NCBI RefSeq assembly: GCF_007666205.1
Contig: NZ_VDOR01000009.1
Coordinates: 1 to 64,000 of the forward strand
Reading direction: 5' to 3'
DNA length: 64,000 bases
Source of the DNA: Kocuria palustris
GTDB taxonomy: Bacteria; Actinomycetota; Actinomycetes; Actinomycetales; Micrococcaceae
Shown here piece after piece: positions 7,077 through 16,992 of the stretch; the first letter of the stretch is position 1; each line of letters starts with the position of its first letter. The notes beneath the pieces were generated by a model. That model was not told the origin of the DNA. It saw only the letters and a list, made by a program, of their open reading frames with translations, and searched no databases. A program made the translations under genes and the position numbers.

Positions 7077-8665
7077 GCGCACCGCACAGCGCCTCGAGCG
7101 GGTCGGGCGCACCGGACCAGCAGGAGCGGGGCTCGCGGGTCTCGGCCCGATGGCGGATCGTCGGCTGGATCGTGCTGACCACGGCCATCGCGCTGATGGC
7201 CGTGATCGTGACCATGCGCTCGCTGCTGCTCGGGCAGGTCGCCCAGGGGGCCAACGACGGGATCGTCCAGGAGGTCGACGAGTTCCGGACCTTCGTCAGC
7301 GAGGGCGTGGACCCGCAGACCGCCGAGCCGTTCGTCTCGGAGTCGGCGCTCATGCAGCGCTACCTCTCCCGGCAGACCCCGGCCACGCACGAGGCGTTCG
7401 TGGCCGTCGCCGGGGACGAGGTCCTGTTCCTGGACAACGCGGCCGACGACGCGGGGGAGCGGCTGGCCGGCGACGCGCAGCAGCTGGAGGCCCTGCTGCA
7501 GGCCCCGGAGGCCTCGGGCGAGACGGAGACGGAGTACGGCACCGTGCGCTGGGGCCGGGTGGACACGACCGGCGGCTCGTCGTTCCTGGTCCTGCAGTTC
7601 ACCGACCCCTCTCGCGCGGAGGTGGACCAGAACGTGCTCCTGCTCTTCGCCGTGGCCGGCGGCGGCGTGGCGCTCACCGCGCTGATCGCCTGGTTCGCGG
7701 CCGGGCAGATCCTCCAGCCCGTGCGCCGGATCGGCTCCGTGGCGGCCTCCGTGACCGGGCACGGGATCACCGAGCGCATCCCCATCGAGGGCCGCGACGA
7801 CATCTCCCAGGCGGCCCAGTCGGTCAACGACATGCTGGATCGCCTCGAAGCCGCCTCGGATCGCCAGCACCACGTGGTGATCGAGGCGGGGCGGCATCTC
7901 ACGCGGTCGATGGGCACCCTCCGGCGGGAGCTGGACGCGCTCGATCCGTCGGCGGCCAGGCCCCTGCGTCCGGCGCTGCGGGACATGCAGCGCACGGTCG
8001 AGGACGTCGAGCTGATCGGCGCGCACTCGAGCGGCCGGCTGGACATCGAGCGGGCCTCCGCGGCCCAGCTGCTCGTCCAGGTGCGCCAGAGCGCGGCACG
8101 CAGGGCCCCGGACCGGCAGTGGGTGCTCGACGACGTCCCCGGGGACGCGGCTCCCATGGACGTCGCGGCCGTGCGAGCCGCTCTGCTGCAGCTGGCCCGC
8201 AATGCGGTCGACCACACCTCGGCCGGCGACGAGATCCGCATCGTCAGCGCCGTCCTCGGCCGAGGCGGCGCGCAGCCGGGGCCCCTGCCGGATCCGGAGC
8301 AGGCGCCTTCGTCCCTGAGCGGCTCCGTGCTGCGCCTCGGGGTCTCCAACCCCGGGCGCCCGCTGAGCCCGGAGCAGGTCCGCGCCATGGTCGAGGAATA
8401 CCGCTCGGCCGCCGCGCCCCTCCACGAGCGGGCGACCGCGGGGGACGAAGCCGGCGCCGCTCCGGAGGCCGGCCCGGAAACCGAGGGCATGGGCCTCGGG
8501 CTGGCCGTGGTGCGCGGCGTGGCCGATGCGCACGGCGGCAGCCTGTGGGTCGAGTCGGACGCCCAGGGCCGCACGACCGTGGGGCTCGACCTTCCGCTGG
8601 AGGACGTCTCCGACGACGAGCAGCTGCAGGACCGCATCGTGCGCGCCATGCGGGAGGACCGATGA
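7073..8665 (+). CDS. sensor-kinase-like membrane protein with degenerate kinase motifs
   Basis: A 530-residue protein with the layout of a sensor histidine kinase. TM1 is at about 26-48, an outer domain at 50-185, TM2 at about 187-210, then HAMP (RIPIEGRDDISQAAQSVNDML), a dimerisation region and an HATPase domain. The G2 box is good (GMGLGLAVVRGVADAHGGSL) and the N box keeps LARNAVDHT. The H box reads AGRHLTRSMGTL in place of the usual ASHELRTPL, so His275 is one place off. The G1 Asp is replaced by Asn426 (VSNPGRPL). No response regulator is adjacent. It overlaps both neighbours, including the anion transporter (ATGA), and may act as a ligand-sensing partner. Real catalytic loss is inferred from motifs only. 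Confidence 0.85.
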   Translation: MSAPHSASSGSGAPDQQERGSRVSARWRIVGWIVLTTAIALMAVIVTMRSLLLGQVAQGANDGIVQEVDEFRTFVSEGVDPQTAEPFVSESALMQRYLSRQTPATHEAFVAVAGDEVLFLDNAADDAGERLAGDAQQLEALLQAPEASGETETEYGTVRWGRVDTTGGSSFLVLQFTDPSRAEVDQNVLLLFAVAGGGVALTALIAWFAAGQILQPVRRIGSVAASVTGHGITERIPIEGRDDISQAAQSVNDMLDRLEAASDRQHHVVIEAGRHLTRSMGTLRRELDALDPSAARPLRPALRDMQRTVEDVELIGAHSSGRLDIERASAAQLLVQVRQSAARRAPDRQWVLDDVPGDAAPMDVAAVRAALLQLARNAVDHTSAGDEIRIVSAVLGRGGAQPGPLPDPEQAPSSLSGSVLRLGVSNPGRPLSPEQVRAMVEEYRSAAAPLHERATAGDEAGAAPEAGPETEGMGLGLAVVRGVADAHGGSLWVESDAQGRTTVGLDLPLEDVSDDEQLQDRIVRAMREDR

Positions 8666-10200
8666 GCCCGACGCAGCGCGCCGCCGAGCCGGCCGGCGCG
8701 GACCGCCCGACCCGCTGGGCCTCGACGCCGCCCCAGCCCGCGCTCAGGCCGCAGCGCGCCCGGCCCCGGCCCAGGACCGCCGCGCTCATCGCGGGGCTGG
8801 TCCTGGCCGTCCTGTCGGTCCTGGTGATCCGCGCGTCCGTGACGGGGGACAGCCTGCCGGCCGACGGCGCGCTGACCCTCGTGGTCTTCGCGATCGCCGT
8901 CTGGCTGTGGATCTTCTCCCCGCTGGATGACACCTACGTGGCCCTGGGAGCGGCCCTCGTGCTCGTGGCCACGGGCGTGGTCGCCGACGACGAGCTGTTC
9001 GCGTCCCTCGGCGAGGACACGATCTGGCTGCTGCTCACGGCCTTCGTCATCGCGGCGGGCGTCACCGCCTCCGGCCTGGCCACCCGGGTGGCGGGCTTCG
9101 TGGTGACCGGGGCGGGCTCCCTGCGCCAGGTCTTCCACCTGAGCACCGGCGTCCTGGTGGCCACCGCCTTCGCCATCCCCTCGACATCGGGCCGAGCCGC
9201 CCTGGCGCTGCCCGTCTTCGTGGCCCTGGCCGGGGTCCTGCGCGATCGGCGGCGCGCCGTGCTGGCGCTGTCGCTGCTGTTCCCCTCCGTCATCCTGCTC
9301 TCCGCGGTGGCCTCCTACCTGGGCGCCGGCGCCCATCTGATCACCGCGCAGATCCTGGATGCCGCGGGCCACCGCAGCTTCGGGGTGGGCAGCTGGCTGA
9401 TCCTGGGCCTGCCGCTGGCCCTGCTGTCCTCGCACGTGTGCGCCGAGCTGATCCTGCGGCTGTTCACGCAGCGGGAGGACCGACGGGAGCCGCTGACGAT
9501 CTCGCTGCAGGACCTGCAGGCTCGGACGTCGTCGCCCATCACGGGTCCGCTGACCGTGGCCCAGTCCCGCTCGGCGCTGCTGATCACGGGCGTCGTCGTG
9601 CTGTGGTGCTCGGAGCCGCTGCACGGGCTCCACCCGGCGATCGTGGGCCTGTTCGGCGCGCTGCTGGCGGCCAGTCCGCGCTGGGGCTCGGTCAAGCTGG
9701 GCACGGCGCTGAAGTCCGTGCCCTGGTCGCTGCTCGTGTTCATGGCCGCCACGCTGGCCCTGGGCACCGGGCTCGTCGACTCGGGCGCCGCCCAGTGGCT
9801 GGCCGACCAGGCGCTGCGTCCGGTGAGCACGGCGGGTGCGGCGGCCCCGGTGGTCTTCATCGTCCTGGTGGTCGTCGGCTCGACCGCGGCGCACCTGGTG
9901 ATCCAGTCCCGCTCGGCCCGCTCCGCGGTGCTGATCCCGATCGTGGTCGCGCTGGCGCCGGGGCTGGGAGTCGATCCCACCGCCGCGGCCTTCGCCTCGA
10001 CCGCCGCCGCGGGCTTCTGCCACACGCTCACCAGCTCGGCCAAGCCCGTGACGCTGTTCTCGGACGTGGAGGGGATCGAGACCTACCGCCCGGAGCACCT
10101 GCTGCGGCTGTCGGCCTGGCTCGCACCCATCAGCGCCGCCCTGGTGCTGCTCTTCTCCTTCCTCGTGTGGCCCCTGATGGGCATGCCCCTGTTCCTGTGA
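8662..10200 (+). CDS. DASS/SLC13-type anion or dicarboxylate transporter
   Basis: A 512-residue inner-membrane transporter with about 12 hydrophobic segments and a 35-residue basic cytoplasmic N-terminus. The divalent-anion:sodium symporter architecture shows as two repeats, each with a Ser/Thr-rich re-entrant region: AIPSTSGRAALALPVF in the first and STAAAGFCHTLTSSAKP in the second. Substrates of the family include succinate, tartrate, sulfate and related anions. The gene overlaps the kinase-like gene and is followed after 37 bases by glycerate kinase. This context points to uptake of a hydroxy- or dicarboxylate that leads to glycerate (inference). Confidence 0.85.
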   Translation: MSPTQRAAEPAGADRPTRWASTPPQPALRPQRARPRPRTAALIAGLVLAVLSVLVIRASVTGDSLPADGALTLVVFAIAVWLWIFSPLDDTYVALGAALVLVATGVVADDELFASLGEDTIWLLLTAFVIAAGVTASGLATRVAGFVVTGAGSLRQVFHLSTGVLVATAFAIPSTSGRAALALPVFVALAGVLRDRRRAVLALSLLFPSVILLSAVASYLGAGAHLITAQILDAAGHRSFGVGSWLILGLPLALLSSHVCAELILRLFTQREDRREPLTISLQDLQARTSSPITGPLTVAQSRSALLITGVVVLWCSEPLHGLHPAIVGLFGALLAASPRWGSVKLGTALKSVPWSLLVFMAATLALGTGLVDSGAAQWLADQALRPVSTAGAAAPVVFIVLVVVGSTAAHLVIQSRSARSAVLIPIVVALAPGLGVDPTAAAFASTAAAGFCHTLTSSAKPVTLFSDVEGIETYRPEHLLRLSAWLAPISAALVLLFSFLVWPLMGMPLFL

Positions 10201-10237
10201 GCCGCCTCGGCTCCCGTCCCCCCGATCGGAGATCATC

Positions 10238-11473
10238 ATGAGCACCGTCAGCTCGACCGCCTTCGTCCGCCGGGTCCTCGTGGCCCCCTCGGGCTTCAAG
10301 GAGTCCCTCGACGCCGAGCAGGTGGCCCGCGCGATCAGCGCGGGAGTCCGCCGGGCCGTGCCCGGCGTGCGCGTGCGCACCGTCCCGATCGCCGACGGCG
10401 GCGAGGGCACTGCCCGCACCCTGGCCTCCGCCACGGGCGGCACCGTGGTTCCCCGGACCGTGACGGGCCCGGTGGGGGAACCGGTCGAGTCGCACTGGGC
10501 GCGACTGGGCGGCGAGTCCGAGGGCACGGCCGTGGTCGAGATGGCGGCCGCAGCGGGCCTGCGGCTCGTGCCCCGGGACCGGCGGGATCCCACCCGCACG
10601 ACCACCCGCGGGGTCGGGGAGCTGATCGCGGCGGCGCTGGACGACGGCGCGGAGACGGTGGTGGTCGGCTGCGGCGACTCCGGGACCTCCGACGGCGGTC
10701 TCGGGGCGATGCAGGCGCTCGGGGTGCGGGCCCTGGACGCCCAGGGCGAGGAGGTCGGACAGGGCGGGGCCGAGCTGGGCCGGGTCGAGCAGCTGGACCT
10801 CTCCGGGCTGCATCGCGGCCTGGCCCGCCGCGACGCCCAGCTCGTGCTGGCCCTCAACCCGCACAACGTGCTCACCGGCTCCCGCGGCGTGGCCCGGGTC
10901 TTCGGGCCCCAGAAGGGAGCGACGCCGGAGCAGGTGGCCCAGCTCGAGGCCGGCTTCGAGTCCTGGGCGCGGGTCCTGGCCCGGGACGGGCTGGAGACCG
11001 CCCGCGACACGGACTTCGCCGCCGGCCCCGGCACCGGCGCCTCGGGGGGCCTCGGCGCCGGGATGGCCGCCGTGGGCGCCCGGCTCGTCCCGCGGTTCGA
11101 GGCGCTCCTGGACTCGGGCCTGGCAGGCATCGACCTGGATCGGTCGATCCGCGGCGCGGACCTGGTCATCACGGCCGAGGGCGCGATCGACTTCCAGACC
11201 CCGCGCGGCAAGGTCCCGGCCGAGGTCGCCCGGCGCGCGGCCGATCAGGGCGTTCCGGTCATCGGCCTGGCGGGGACCCTGGGCCAGGGAGCGGATGCCG
11301 TCCACGGGATCGGGATCGACGCCGTGGCCTCGATCCTGCCGGTGCCCATGAGCCTCACGGACGCCGTGCGCGACGGGGAGGAGCTGCTGATCGCCGCGAC
11401 CGAGCGGTTCATGCGCACGCTCATGCTCGGCGCGGCGATCGCCGAGGCCCGTCTGGTGGGCGACGACTGGTGA
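10238..11473 (+). CDS. glxK: glycerate kinase
   Basis: A 411-residue kinase of the GarK/GlxK family that phosphorylates glycerate with ATP, normally giving 2-phosphoglycerate. The N-terminal signature APSGFKESLDAEQVARAI is diagnostic. IADGGEGTARTL, TTRGVGELIAAAL, GCGDSGTSDGGLGAMQALG and the C-terminal DLVITAEGAIDFQTPRGKVP are all in place. The ATG follows GATCGGAGATCATC, which holds a GGAG site. It is the last gene of the run 6807-11473. It may let the cell use glyoxylate- or tartrate-derived glycerate; the transporter before it is the likely supplier. Confidence 0.9.
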   Translation: MSTVSSTAFVRRVLVAPSGFKESLDAEQVARAISAGVRRAVPGVRVRTVPIADGGEGTARTLASATGGTVVPRTVTGPVGEPVESHWARLGGESEGTAVVEMAAAAGLRLVPRDRRDPTRTTTRGVGELIAAALDDGAETVVVGCGDSGTSDGGLGAMQALGVRALDAQGEEVGQGGAELGRVEQLDLSGLHRGLARRDAQLVLALNPHNVLTGSRGVARVFGPQKGATPEQVAQLEAGFESWARVLARDGLETARDTDFAAGPGTGASGGLGAGMAAVGARLVPRFEALLDSGLAGIDLDRSIRGADLVITAEGAIDFQTPRGKVPAEVARRAADQGVPVIGLAGTLGQGADAVHGIGIDAVASILPVPMSLTDAVRDGEELLIAATERFMRTLMLGAAIAEARLVGDDW

Positions 11474-11512
11474 GGGCCGGTCCCTCCGGGGGCCGCCTCG
11501 GGGCCGCGGGAG

Positions 11513-12016
11513 TCAGCGCCCCATGCCGTCGGCGACGCGCCGGATGAGCCCCCGGATGTTGGCGAGGGTCCGCTCCGAGCGCTCCTGCTCCGAGAGCGTC
11601 TCCTCCATCTGGCGGACGCCGTCGGGCTTGCGACGTCCCAGCGTGTAGTCGGTGCACGCCAGATCGGAGCACAGGTGGGTCCCGATGCTGCTGTAGCGGT
11701 CCTTGGCGGACCGGGAGCAGCGGATCGACATCATCGACACGCCGCTGCCGGGATGGAGGGTCAGGCAGATCTGGCACATCCGGGCCCCGCCCCGTCCGGG
11801 CGTCGTCGACTTCTCCATGACGAGGCCGCGCAGGCCCTCGTCGGTCTCGGCCACGACGTACCCGACGCGCGGCGCCTTGGCGTCGATCCACCCCAGGAAG
11901 ATCTCCCGCTCCCACTCGGGATGGAGGACCTCCTGGGGGATCGCGATGCGCTGGGCCGCGCCCTTGGAGCAGTTGAGGAAGCTCTTGCGGATCTCGGACT
12001 CGGTGCGGGGCTGCAT
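11513..12016 (-). CDS. FBP/FusB-like zinc protein, predicted EF-G-binding
   Basis: A 167-residue protein with the FBP domain found in FusB/FusC fusidic-acid-resistance proteins and their chromosomal relatives. The N-terminus (ESEIRKSFLNCSKGAAQRI) is helical. The C-terminal treble-clef zinc region has MCQICLTLHPG and SIRC, then HLCSDLACTDY. FusB binds elongation factor G and frees it from stalled ribosomes. The chromosomal homologues of actinobacteria are little studied. The ATG at 12016 begins 10 bases after the stop of NDH-2, so the genes form one unit. I prefer this start to in-frame codons inside the NDH-2 gene. Confidence 0.8.
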   Translation of the reverse strand: MQPRTESEIRKSFLNCSKGAAQRIAIPQEVLHPEWEREIFLGWIDAKAPRVGYVVAETDEGLRGLVMEKSTTPGRGGARMCQICLTLHPGSGVSMMSIRCSRSAKDRYSSIGTHLCSDLACTDYTLGRRKPDGVRQMEETLSEQERSERTLANIRGLIRRVADGMGR

Positions 12017-12026
12017 GGTGAAGCCC

Positions 12027-13388
12027 TCAGGCCCGGTGGCCGGGGCCGAACTTCCGCTGGCCCGCGAGCTCGCGGAAGACCTCGGCGGCGCGCAGCGAGT
12101 CCACATTGCCGGTGACGGGGTTCGGCTGGTGGCTCTGCCGTGCCGCGTAGAGGGAGACGAGGTTCATGGTCACTGCTCGGCGGTTGCGCCCGCCCATGAG
12201 CTTCATGATGTGGATGCCCAGCCATGCGAACCAGCCGGCGGTGCCGGTGATCCTGACCCCGCCGGGGGCGATCACGATCGCGGCGCGACGCCCGATCGTG
12301 GCCGCCTCGCCGAGATCGCGGTAGCGGAACGGACTGCGCGGTCGTCCCTCGAGCTCGGCGCGGATCATCCGGGCCGCGTGGACGCCGGTCTGGATCGCGG
12401 GCTGGGCGAGCTGGGGCAGGGGGTCGTCGTGCCCGGCGATGTCGCCGGCCGCGTAGACGCCCGGCATCCCCTTGACCTGGAGGGTCTCGTCGACGGCGAT
12501 CGCCCCGCGCTCGGTGAGCGGCAGCCCCCATGCGGAGACGCGCTCGTCGGGGGAGGTGCCCGCCGCCCAGATGGTGATGTCGGACTCGAGGACGGTGTCG
12601 TCGGCCAGCACGACGAAGTCGTAGCCGACATCCTTGACCCCCTGGCCGAGCACCAGCTGCACGCCGCGGTCCCGCAGCTCGTCGGCCGCGTAGTCGCGCA
12701 GCTGCTGATCGTCGATCTGCTTGAGGATGTCCTTGCCGCGCTGGAGGATGCGGATCTGCAGCACCCGCTCGTCGAGCTCGGGGTACATGACGCTCAGCTC
12801 GTCCCTGCGGAAGTCCGCCAGCGCTCCCGCGATCTCCACGCCGGTCGCACCGCCGCCGACGATCGAGACATGCAGGAAGTCGTCCGGATCGGAGCGGGTC
12901 GAGCGCTCCAGCTCGGCGAAGATCCGGTCGCGCACGGCCGTGGCGTCCTGCCGCCCGTACATGGGCATGGCGTGGGCCTCGGCGCCGGGCGTGCCGAAGT
13001 AGTTGGTCGTGATGCCGTTGGCCGCGATCAGGTGATCGAAGGCGATCTCCTGGGGCGCGCCGCCCTCTTCGACCGTGACGGTGCGCCGCTGCGGATCGAT
13101 GCCCACGACATCGCCTTGGCGCACGCGGAGGTTGGGCGCGTGGCGCGACAGACCGCGCAGGACCATGGTCACGTCGCCCGGATTCAGCCCGCCGGTGGCG
13201 ACCTGGTACAGCAGCGGCTGGAACGTCTTGTAGATGTTCCGGTCGATCAGCGTGACGCGCACGCGCGCGTCCTTGAGCTCGAGGGCCGCGTTGGCGCCGG
13301 CGAACCCTCCGCCGATGATGACCACATGGGGCCAGGACATCCCGTCGGGGGCGGGCACACGCGGGCGGGCGGCGAACAGGCGGGGCAT
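12027..13388 (-). CDS. ndh: type II NADH dehydrogenase (NDH-2)
   Basis: A 453-residue single-subunit flavoenzyme that passes electrons from NADH to the quinone pool without pumping protons. The FAD motif VVIIGGGFAGANAALEL is near residue 20, the NADH-binding motif VSIVGGGATGVEIAGAL is central, and GVYAAGDIAGHDDPLPQLAQPA closes the FAD site. The C-terminal part (FAWLGIHIMKLMGGRNR) supplies the amphipathic membrane helix usual for NDH-2. GGAGGAG stands 5 bases before the ATG. The FBP-like gene follows after 10 bases. Full length suggests an active respiratory enzyme. Confidence 0.92.
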   Translation of the reverse strand: MPRLFAARPRVPAPDGMSWPHVVIIGGGFAGANAALELKDARVRVTLIDRNIYKTFQPLLYQVATGGLNPGDVTMVLRGLSRHAPNLRVRQGDVVGIDPQRRTVTVEEGGAPQEIAFDHLIAANGITTNYFGTPGAEAHAMPMYGRQDATAVRDRIFAELERSTRSDPDDFLHVSIVGGGATGVEIAGALADFRRDELSVMYPELDERVLQIRILQRGKDILKQIDDQQLRDYAADELRDRGVQLVLGQGVKDVGYDFVVLADDTVLESDITIWAAGTSPDERVSAWGLPLTERGAIAVDETLQVKGMPGVYAAGDIAGHDDPLPQLAQPAIQTGVHAARMIRAELEGRPRSPFRYRDLGEAATIGRRAAIVIAPGGVRITGTAGWFAWLGIHIMKLMGGRNRRAVTMNLVSLYAARQSHQPNPVTGNVDSLRAAEVFRELAGQRKFGPGHRA

Positions 13389-13422
13389 GGCGCTCCTCCG
13401 GGAGGGGATGTGGTCGCTGCGC

Positions 13423-13956
13423 TCAGACGAAGACGCTGCAGGTGGCGGTCTGGGTGGAGTCGGTGCCGCGCTTCTCGATGACGGGCTCGCCGTCGAGCTT
13501 GATGGCGCAGGTCAGCTCGAGGTCGTCGGCCTCGGTGTCGCCGGTCACGACGAGGCGGGGCCAGCTGCCGGAGGGCACCTCGATCTCCTTCGTCCAGCTG
13601 TCCTGGAACTGCTCGGACTCGATCGTGCCGTCGATCTCCCACTCGACCTCGCCGCCCTCCGAGGAGGTGACCTCCAGGGTCACCGGCTGCATGGACTCGT
13701 CCGGCAGCTCCGTCTCCTCGGCGCCGGCCGCGGCGCCCGCTCCGCCGGCGGCCGCCGCGGTGGTGCTCGTGTCCTCCTGGTCCTGCGAGGCCGTGTTCAC
13801 GGTGAAGGCGACCGGGATCATGATGGCCGCGACCACCAGCCCGATCGCGAGGGCGAAGCCGAGCGCCCAGCCGAGCGCTGCAGCGCTGCGCCGGGCCCAG
13901 GGGAGGCGAGGCTGCTCGTCGGCGGATCCGGCGGCGGAGTCTTGGGGCTGAGGCAC
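13423..13956 (-). CDS. MmpS-like membrane protein
   Basis: A 177-residue protein with one membrane segment (about residues 27-52), a Thr/Ala/Gly linker and an outer beta domain (VEWEIDGTIESEQFQ, WPRLVVTGDTEADDLELTCAIKLDGE). This arrangement resembles MmpS transport accessory proteins, which usually work with MmpL exporters; no MmpL is present. Two Cys in the outer domain (LTCAI and ATCSV) could form a disulfide. The start is GTG. It lies 34 bases upstream of NDH-2 on the same strand and may share a transcript. The MmpS assignment rests on layout, not on a clear signature. Confidence 0.6.
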   Translation of the reverse strand: MPQPQDSAAGSADEQPRLPWARRSAAALGWALGFALAIGLVVAAIMIPVAFTVNTASQDQEDTSTTAAAAGGAGAAAGAEETELPDESMQPVTLEVTSSEGGEVEWEIDGTIESEQFQDSWTKEIEVPSGSWPRLVVTGDTEADDLELTCAIKLDGEPVIEKRGTDSTQTATCSVFV

Positions 13957-14168
13957 AGTGATGGTTCCTGCGGGTCTAGGGGGCGCTGCGGCTGACCCGG
14001 ACAGAATACGTCCCCGAGGGCCTCAGCGGGTCAGCCGCGGGGTGTCCGCAGGGCCTTCCGGGCAGGAATATCCGCTCCGACGCAGGACGCTGCGTCTGCT
14101 GGTGCGCGCAGCGCCGCGTCGGATGCGATGCCGACGGGCCGGCGCCCGCGACGAGGAGGAAGGTGCGC

Positions 14169-14546
14169 ATGACCCGTTGGATCGTGCTGGTGGCGGCCGT
14201 GTGCTGCGAGGTGGCCGGGTCGCTGTCCCTGCGAGCGGCGATCGAGGACCCCCGGTGGTTCGCCCTGGTGGCGGTGGCCTACGTGGCCGCGTTCACCCTG
14301 CTGCGCGAGGCCATGCGGCGGGGGATGCCCCTGGGCGTGGCCTACGGGGTGTGGGGCGCGCTGGGCGTGGCCCTGACGGCGCTGATGTCCGCGGCCGTGT
14401 TCGGCGAGCAGCTGACCCCGATGATGCTGCTCGGCATGCTGCTCGTGATCGGCGGCGTGCTGTGCATCGAGCTGGGCTCGCACACGGCCCGGAGGGGTCG
14501 GCCGGATGAGGCGGGTCGTCGGCCCGGAGGGGAGGTGACGGCATGA
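14169..14546 (+). CDS. SMR-family multidrug efflux subunit, first of a pair
   Basis: A 125-residue four-helix small multidrug resistance protein. The essential membrane Glu is in TM1 (VLVAAVCCEVAGSLSLRAA). The helix-4 region GMLLVIGGVLCIEL is typical. Compared with EmrE it has an extra charged tail of about 20 residues (RRGRPDEAGRRPGG). The ATG at 14169 has AGGAGGA 8 bases upstream. It overlaps the next SMR gene by ATGA. Paired SMR genes usually make antiparallel heterodimers such as EbrAB or YkkCD. Substrate type (quaternary cation or guanidinium) is not known. Confidence 0.88.
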   Translation: MTRWIVLVAAVCCEVAGSLSLRAAIEDPRWFALVAVAYVAAFTLLREAMRRGMPLGVAYGVWGALGVALTALMSAAVFGEQLTPMMLLGMLLVIGGVLCIELGSHTARRGRPDEAGRRPGGEVTA

Positions 14547-14866
14547 TCGCGTGGCTGTATCTCGCCGGCGCCATCGTGACCGAGGTCGCCGCGACCACCG
14601 CGCTGCGGATGTCCCTGGATCGCAGCCGGCTGTGGCTGCTGGGCGTCGCCGTCGGCTACCTGGTCTCGTTCGGCCTGCTGGCGCTCACCCTGGCGGAGGG
14701 CATGGGTCTCGGCGTCGCCTACGGCATCTGGTCCGCCCTGGGCGTGGTCGCGACCGCCGTGATCGGCAGGGTCGTCTTCGGCGATCCCCTCACGCCGCTG
14801 ATGTCGGGGGGCATCGCGCTCGTGATGGGCGGCGTGCTGCTCATCGAGCTCGGGGCCGCCCACTGA
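14543..14866 (+). CDS. SMR-family multidrug efflux subunit, second of a pair
   Basis: A 107-residue four-helix SMR protein with the conserved Glu in TM1 (YLAGAIVTEVAATTALRMS), GLGVAYGIWSALG in helix 3 and GGVLLIELGA in helix 4. It overlaps the partner gene by four bases, which supports coupled synthesis of a heterodimer. It lacks the charged tail of the first subunit, so the two can be told apart and may have fixed opposite topologies. A strong hairpin follows 37 bases after the stop. Confidence 0.9.
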   Translation: MIAWLYLAGAIVTEVAATTALRMSLDRSRLWLLGVAVGYLVSFGLLALTLAEGMGLGVAYGIWSALGVVATAVIGRVVFGDPLTPLMSGGIALVMGGVLLIELGAAH

Positions 14867-14902
14867 TCCCGGGCGGCCGGCGCCGCCGCGGGGGAGCGCC
14901 GA

Positions 14903-14947
14903 CACGGCAGGGGCCGGATCCGCGGTGCGGATCCGGCCCCTGCCGTG
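14903..14947. terminator. bidirectional terminator hairpin
   Basis: A perfect 21-base stem with a 3-base GGT loop separates the convergent SMR and Rpf/NlpC genes. It has no T run on either side, as is common in high-GC actinobacteria. It probably ends transcription from both strands. Confidence 0.85.
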
Positions 14948-14977
14948 GTGAGTCCGAGGGCTCGGGCGCCGATCGGC

Positions 14978-16663
<1,686 letters not shown>

Positions 16664-16714
16664 TCACAGCGTCCGCTGATCGGCCTCATGATCACGGTTG
16701 CGTAACGTCAGTCG

Positions 16715-16743
16715 ACTCTAGGGCCCCGGTCAGGGGGCGGCAA
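16715..16743 (-). promoter_or_regulatory. promoter of the Rpf/NlpC hydrolase gene
   Basis: On the minus strand TTGCCG, a 17-base spacer and TAGAGT form the best -35/-10 pair in the window. Transcription would start near 16708, leaving a leader of about 180 bases. Confidence 0.6.
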
Positions 16744-16830
16744 GGCTCCGCGGTGGCCGTCACATGAACTCGGAGTGATCTCCACGGGGCTCGGGCGATG
16801 TATCGACTGGTCACCAGCTTATATCAAAAT

Positions 16831-16846
16831 ACATGTACCCACATGT
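16831..16846. promoter_or_regulatory. operator-like double ACATGT palindrome
   Basis: Two ACATGT palindromes, each its own complement, stand 10 bases apart (16831-16836 and 16841-16846) in an AT-rich pocket between divergent genes. The spacing is one helical turn, as expected for a cooperative or dimeric regulator. Confidence 0.4.
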
Positions 16847-16992
16847 GTGGGGTTCCGTCCGGAACGGGCGGCGCGCCGGATCCCGCCGCGCGGCGCGCCG
16901 GGCGAGTCGGTCAGCAGTGATACTTTGACCCGTGCACTGCGGTGTCCGCATGGTCACTGCCCAGAAACTTCGAAACCCCCACGGAGGCGGGA

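Noticed and set aside
6487-8661. An in-frame extension of the anion transporter back to 6487
   Set aside because: It lies in the shadow of the kinase-like gene and the acetyltransferase; the ATG at 8662 overlaps the kinase stop and starts a plausible transporter.
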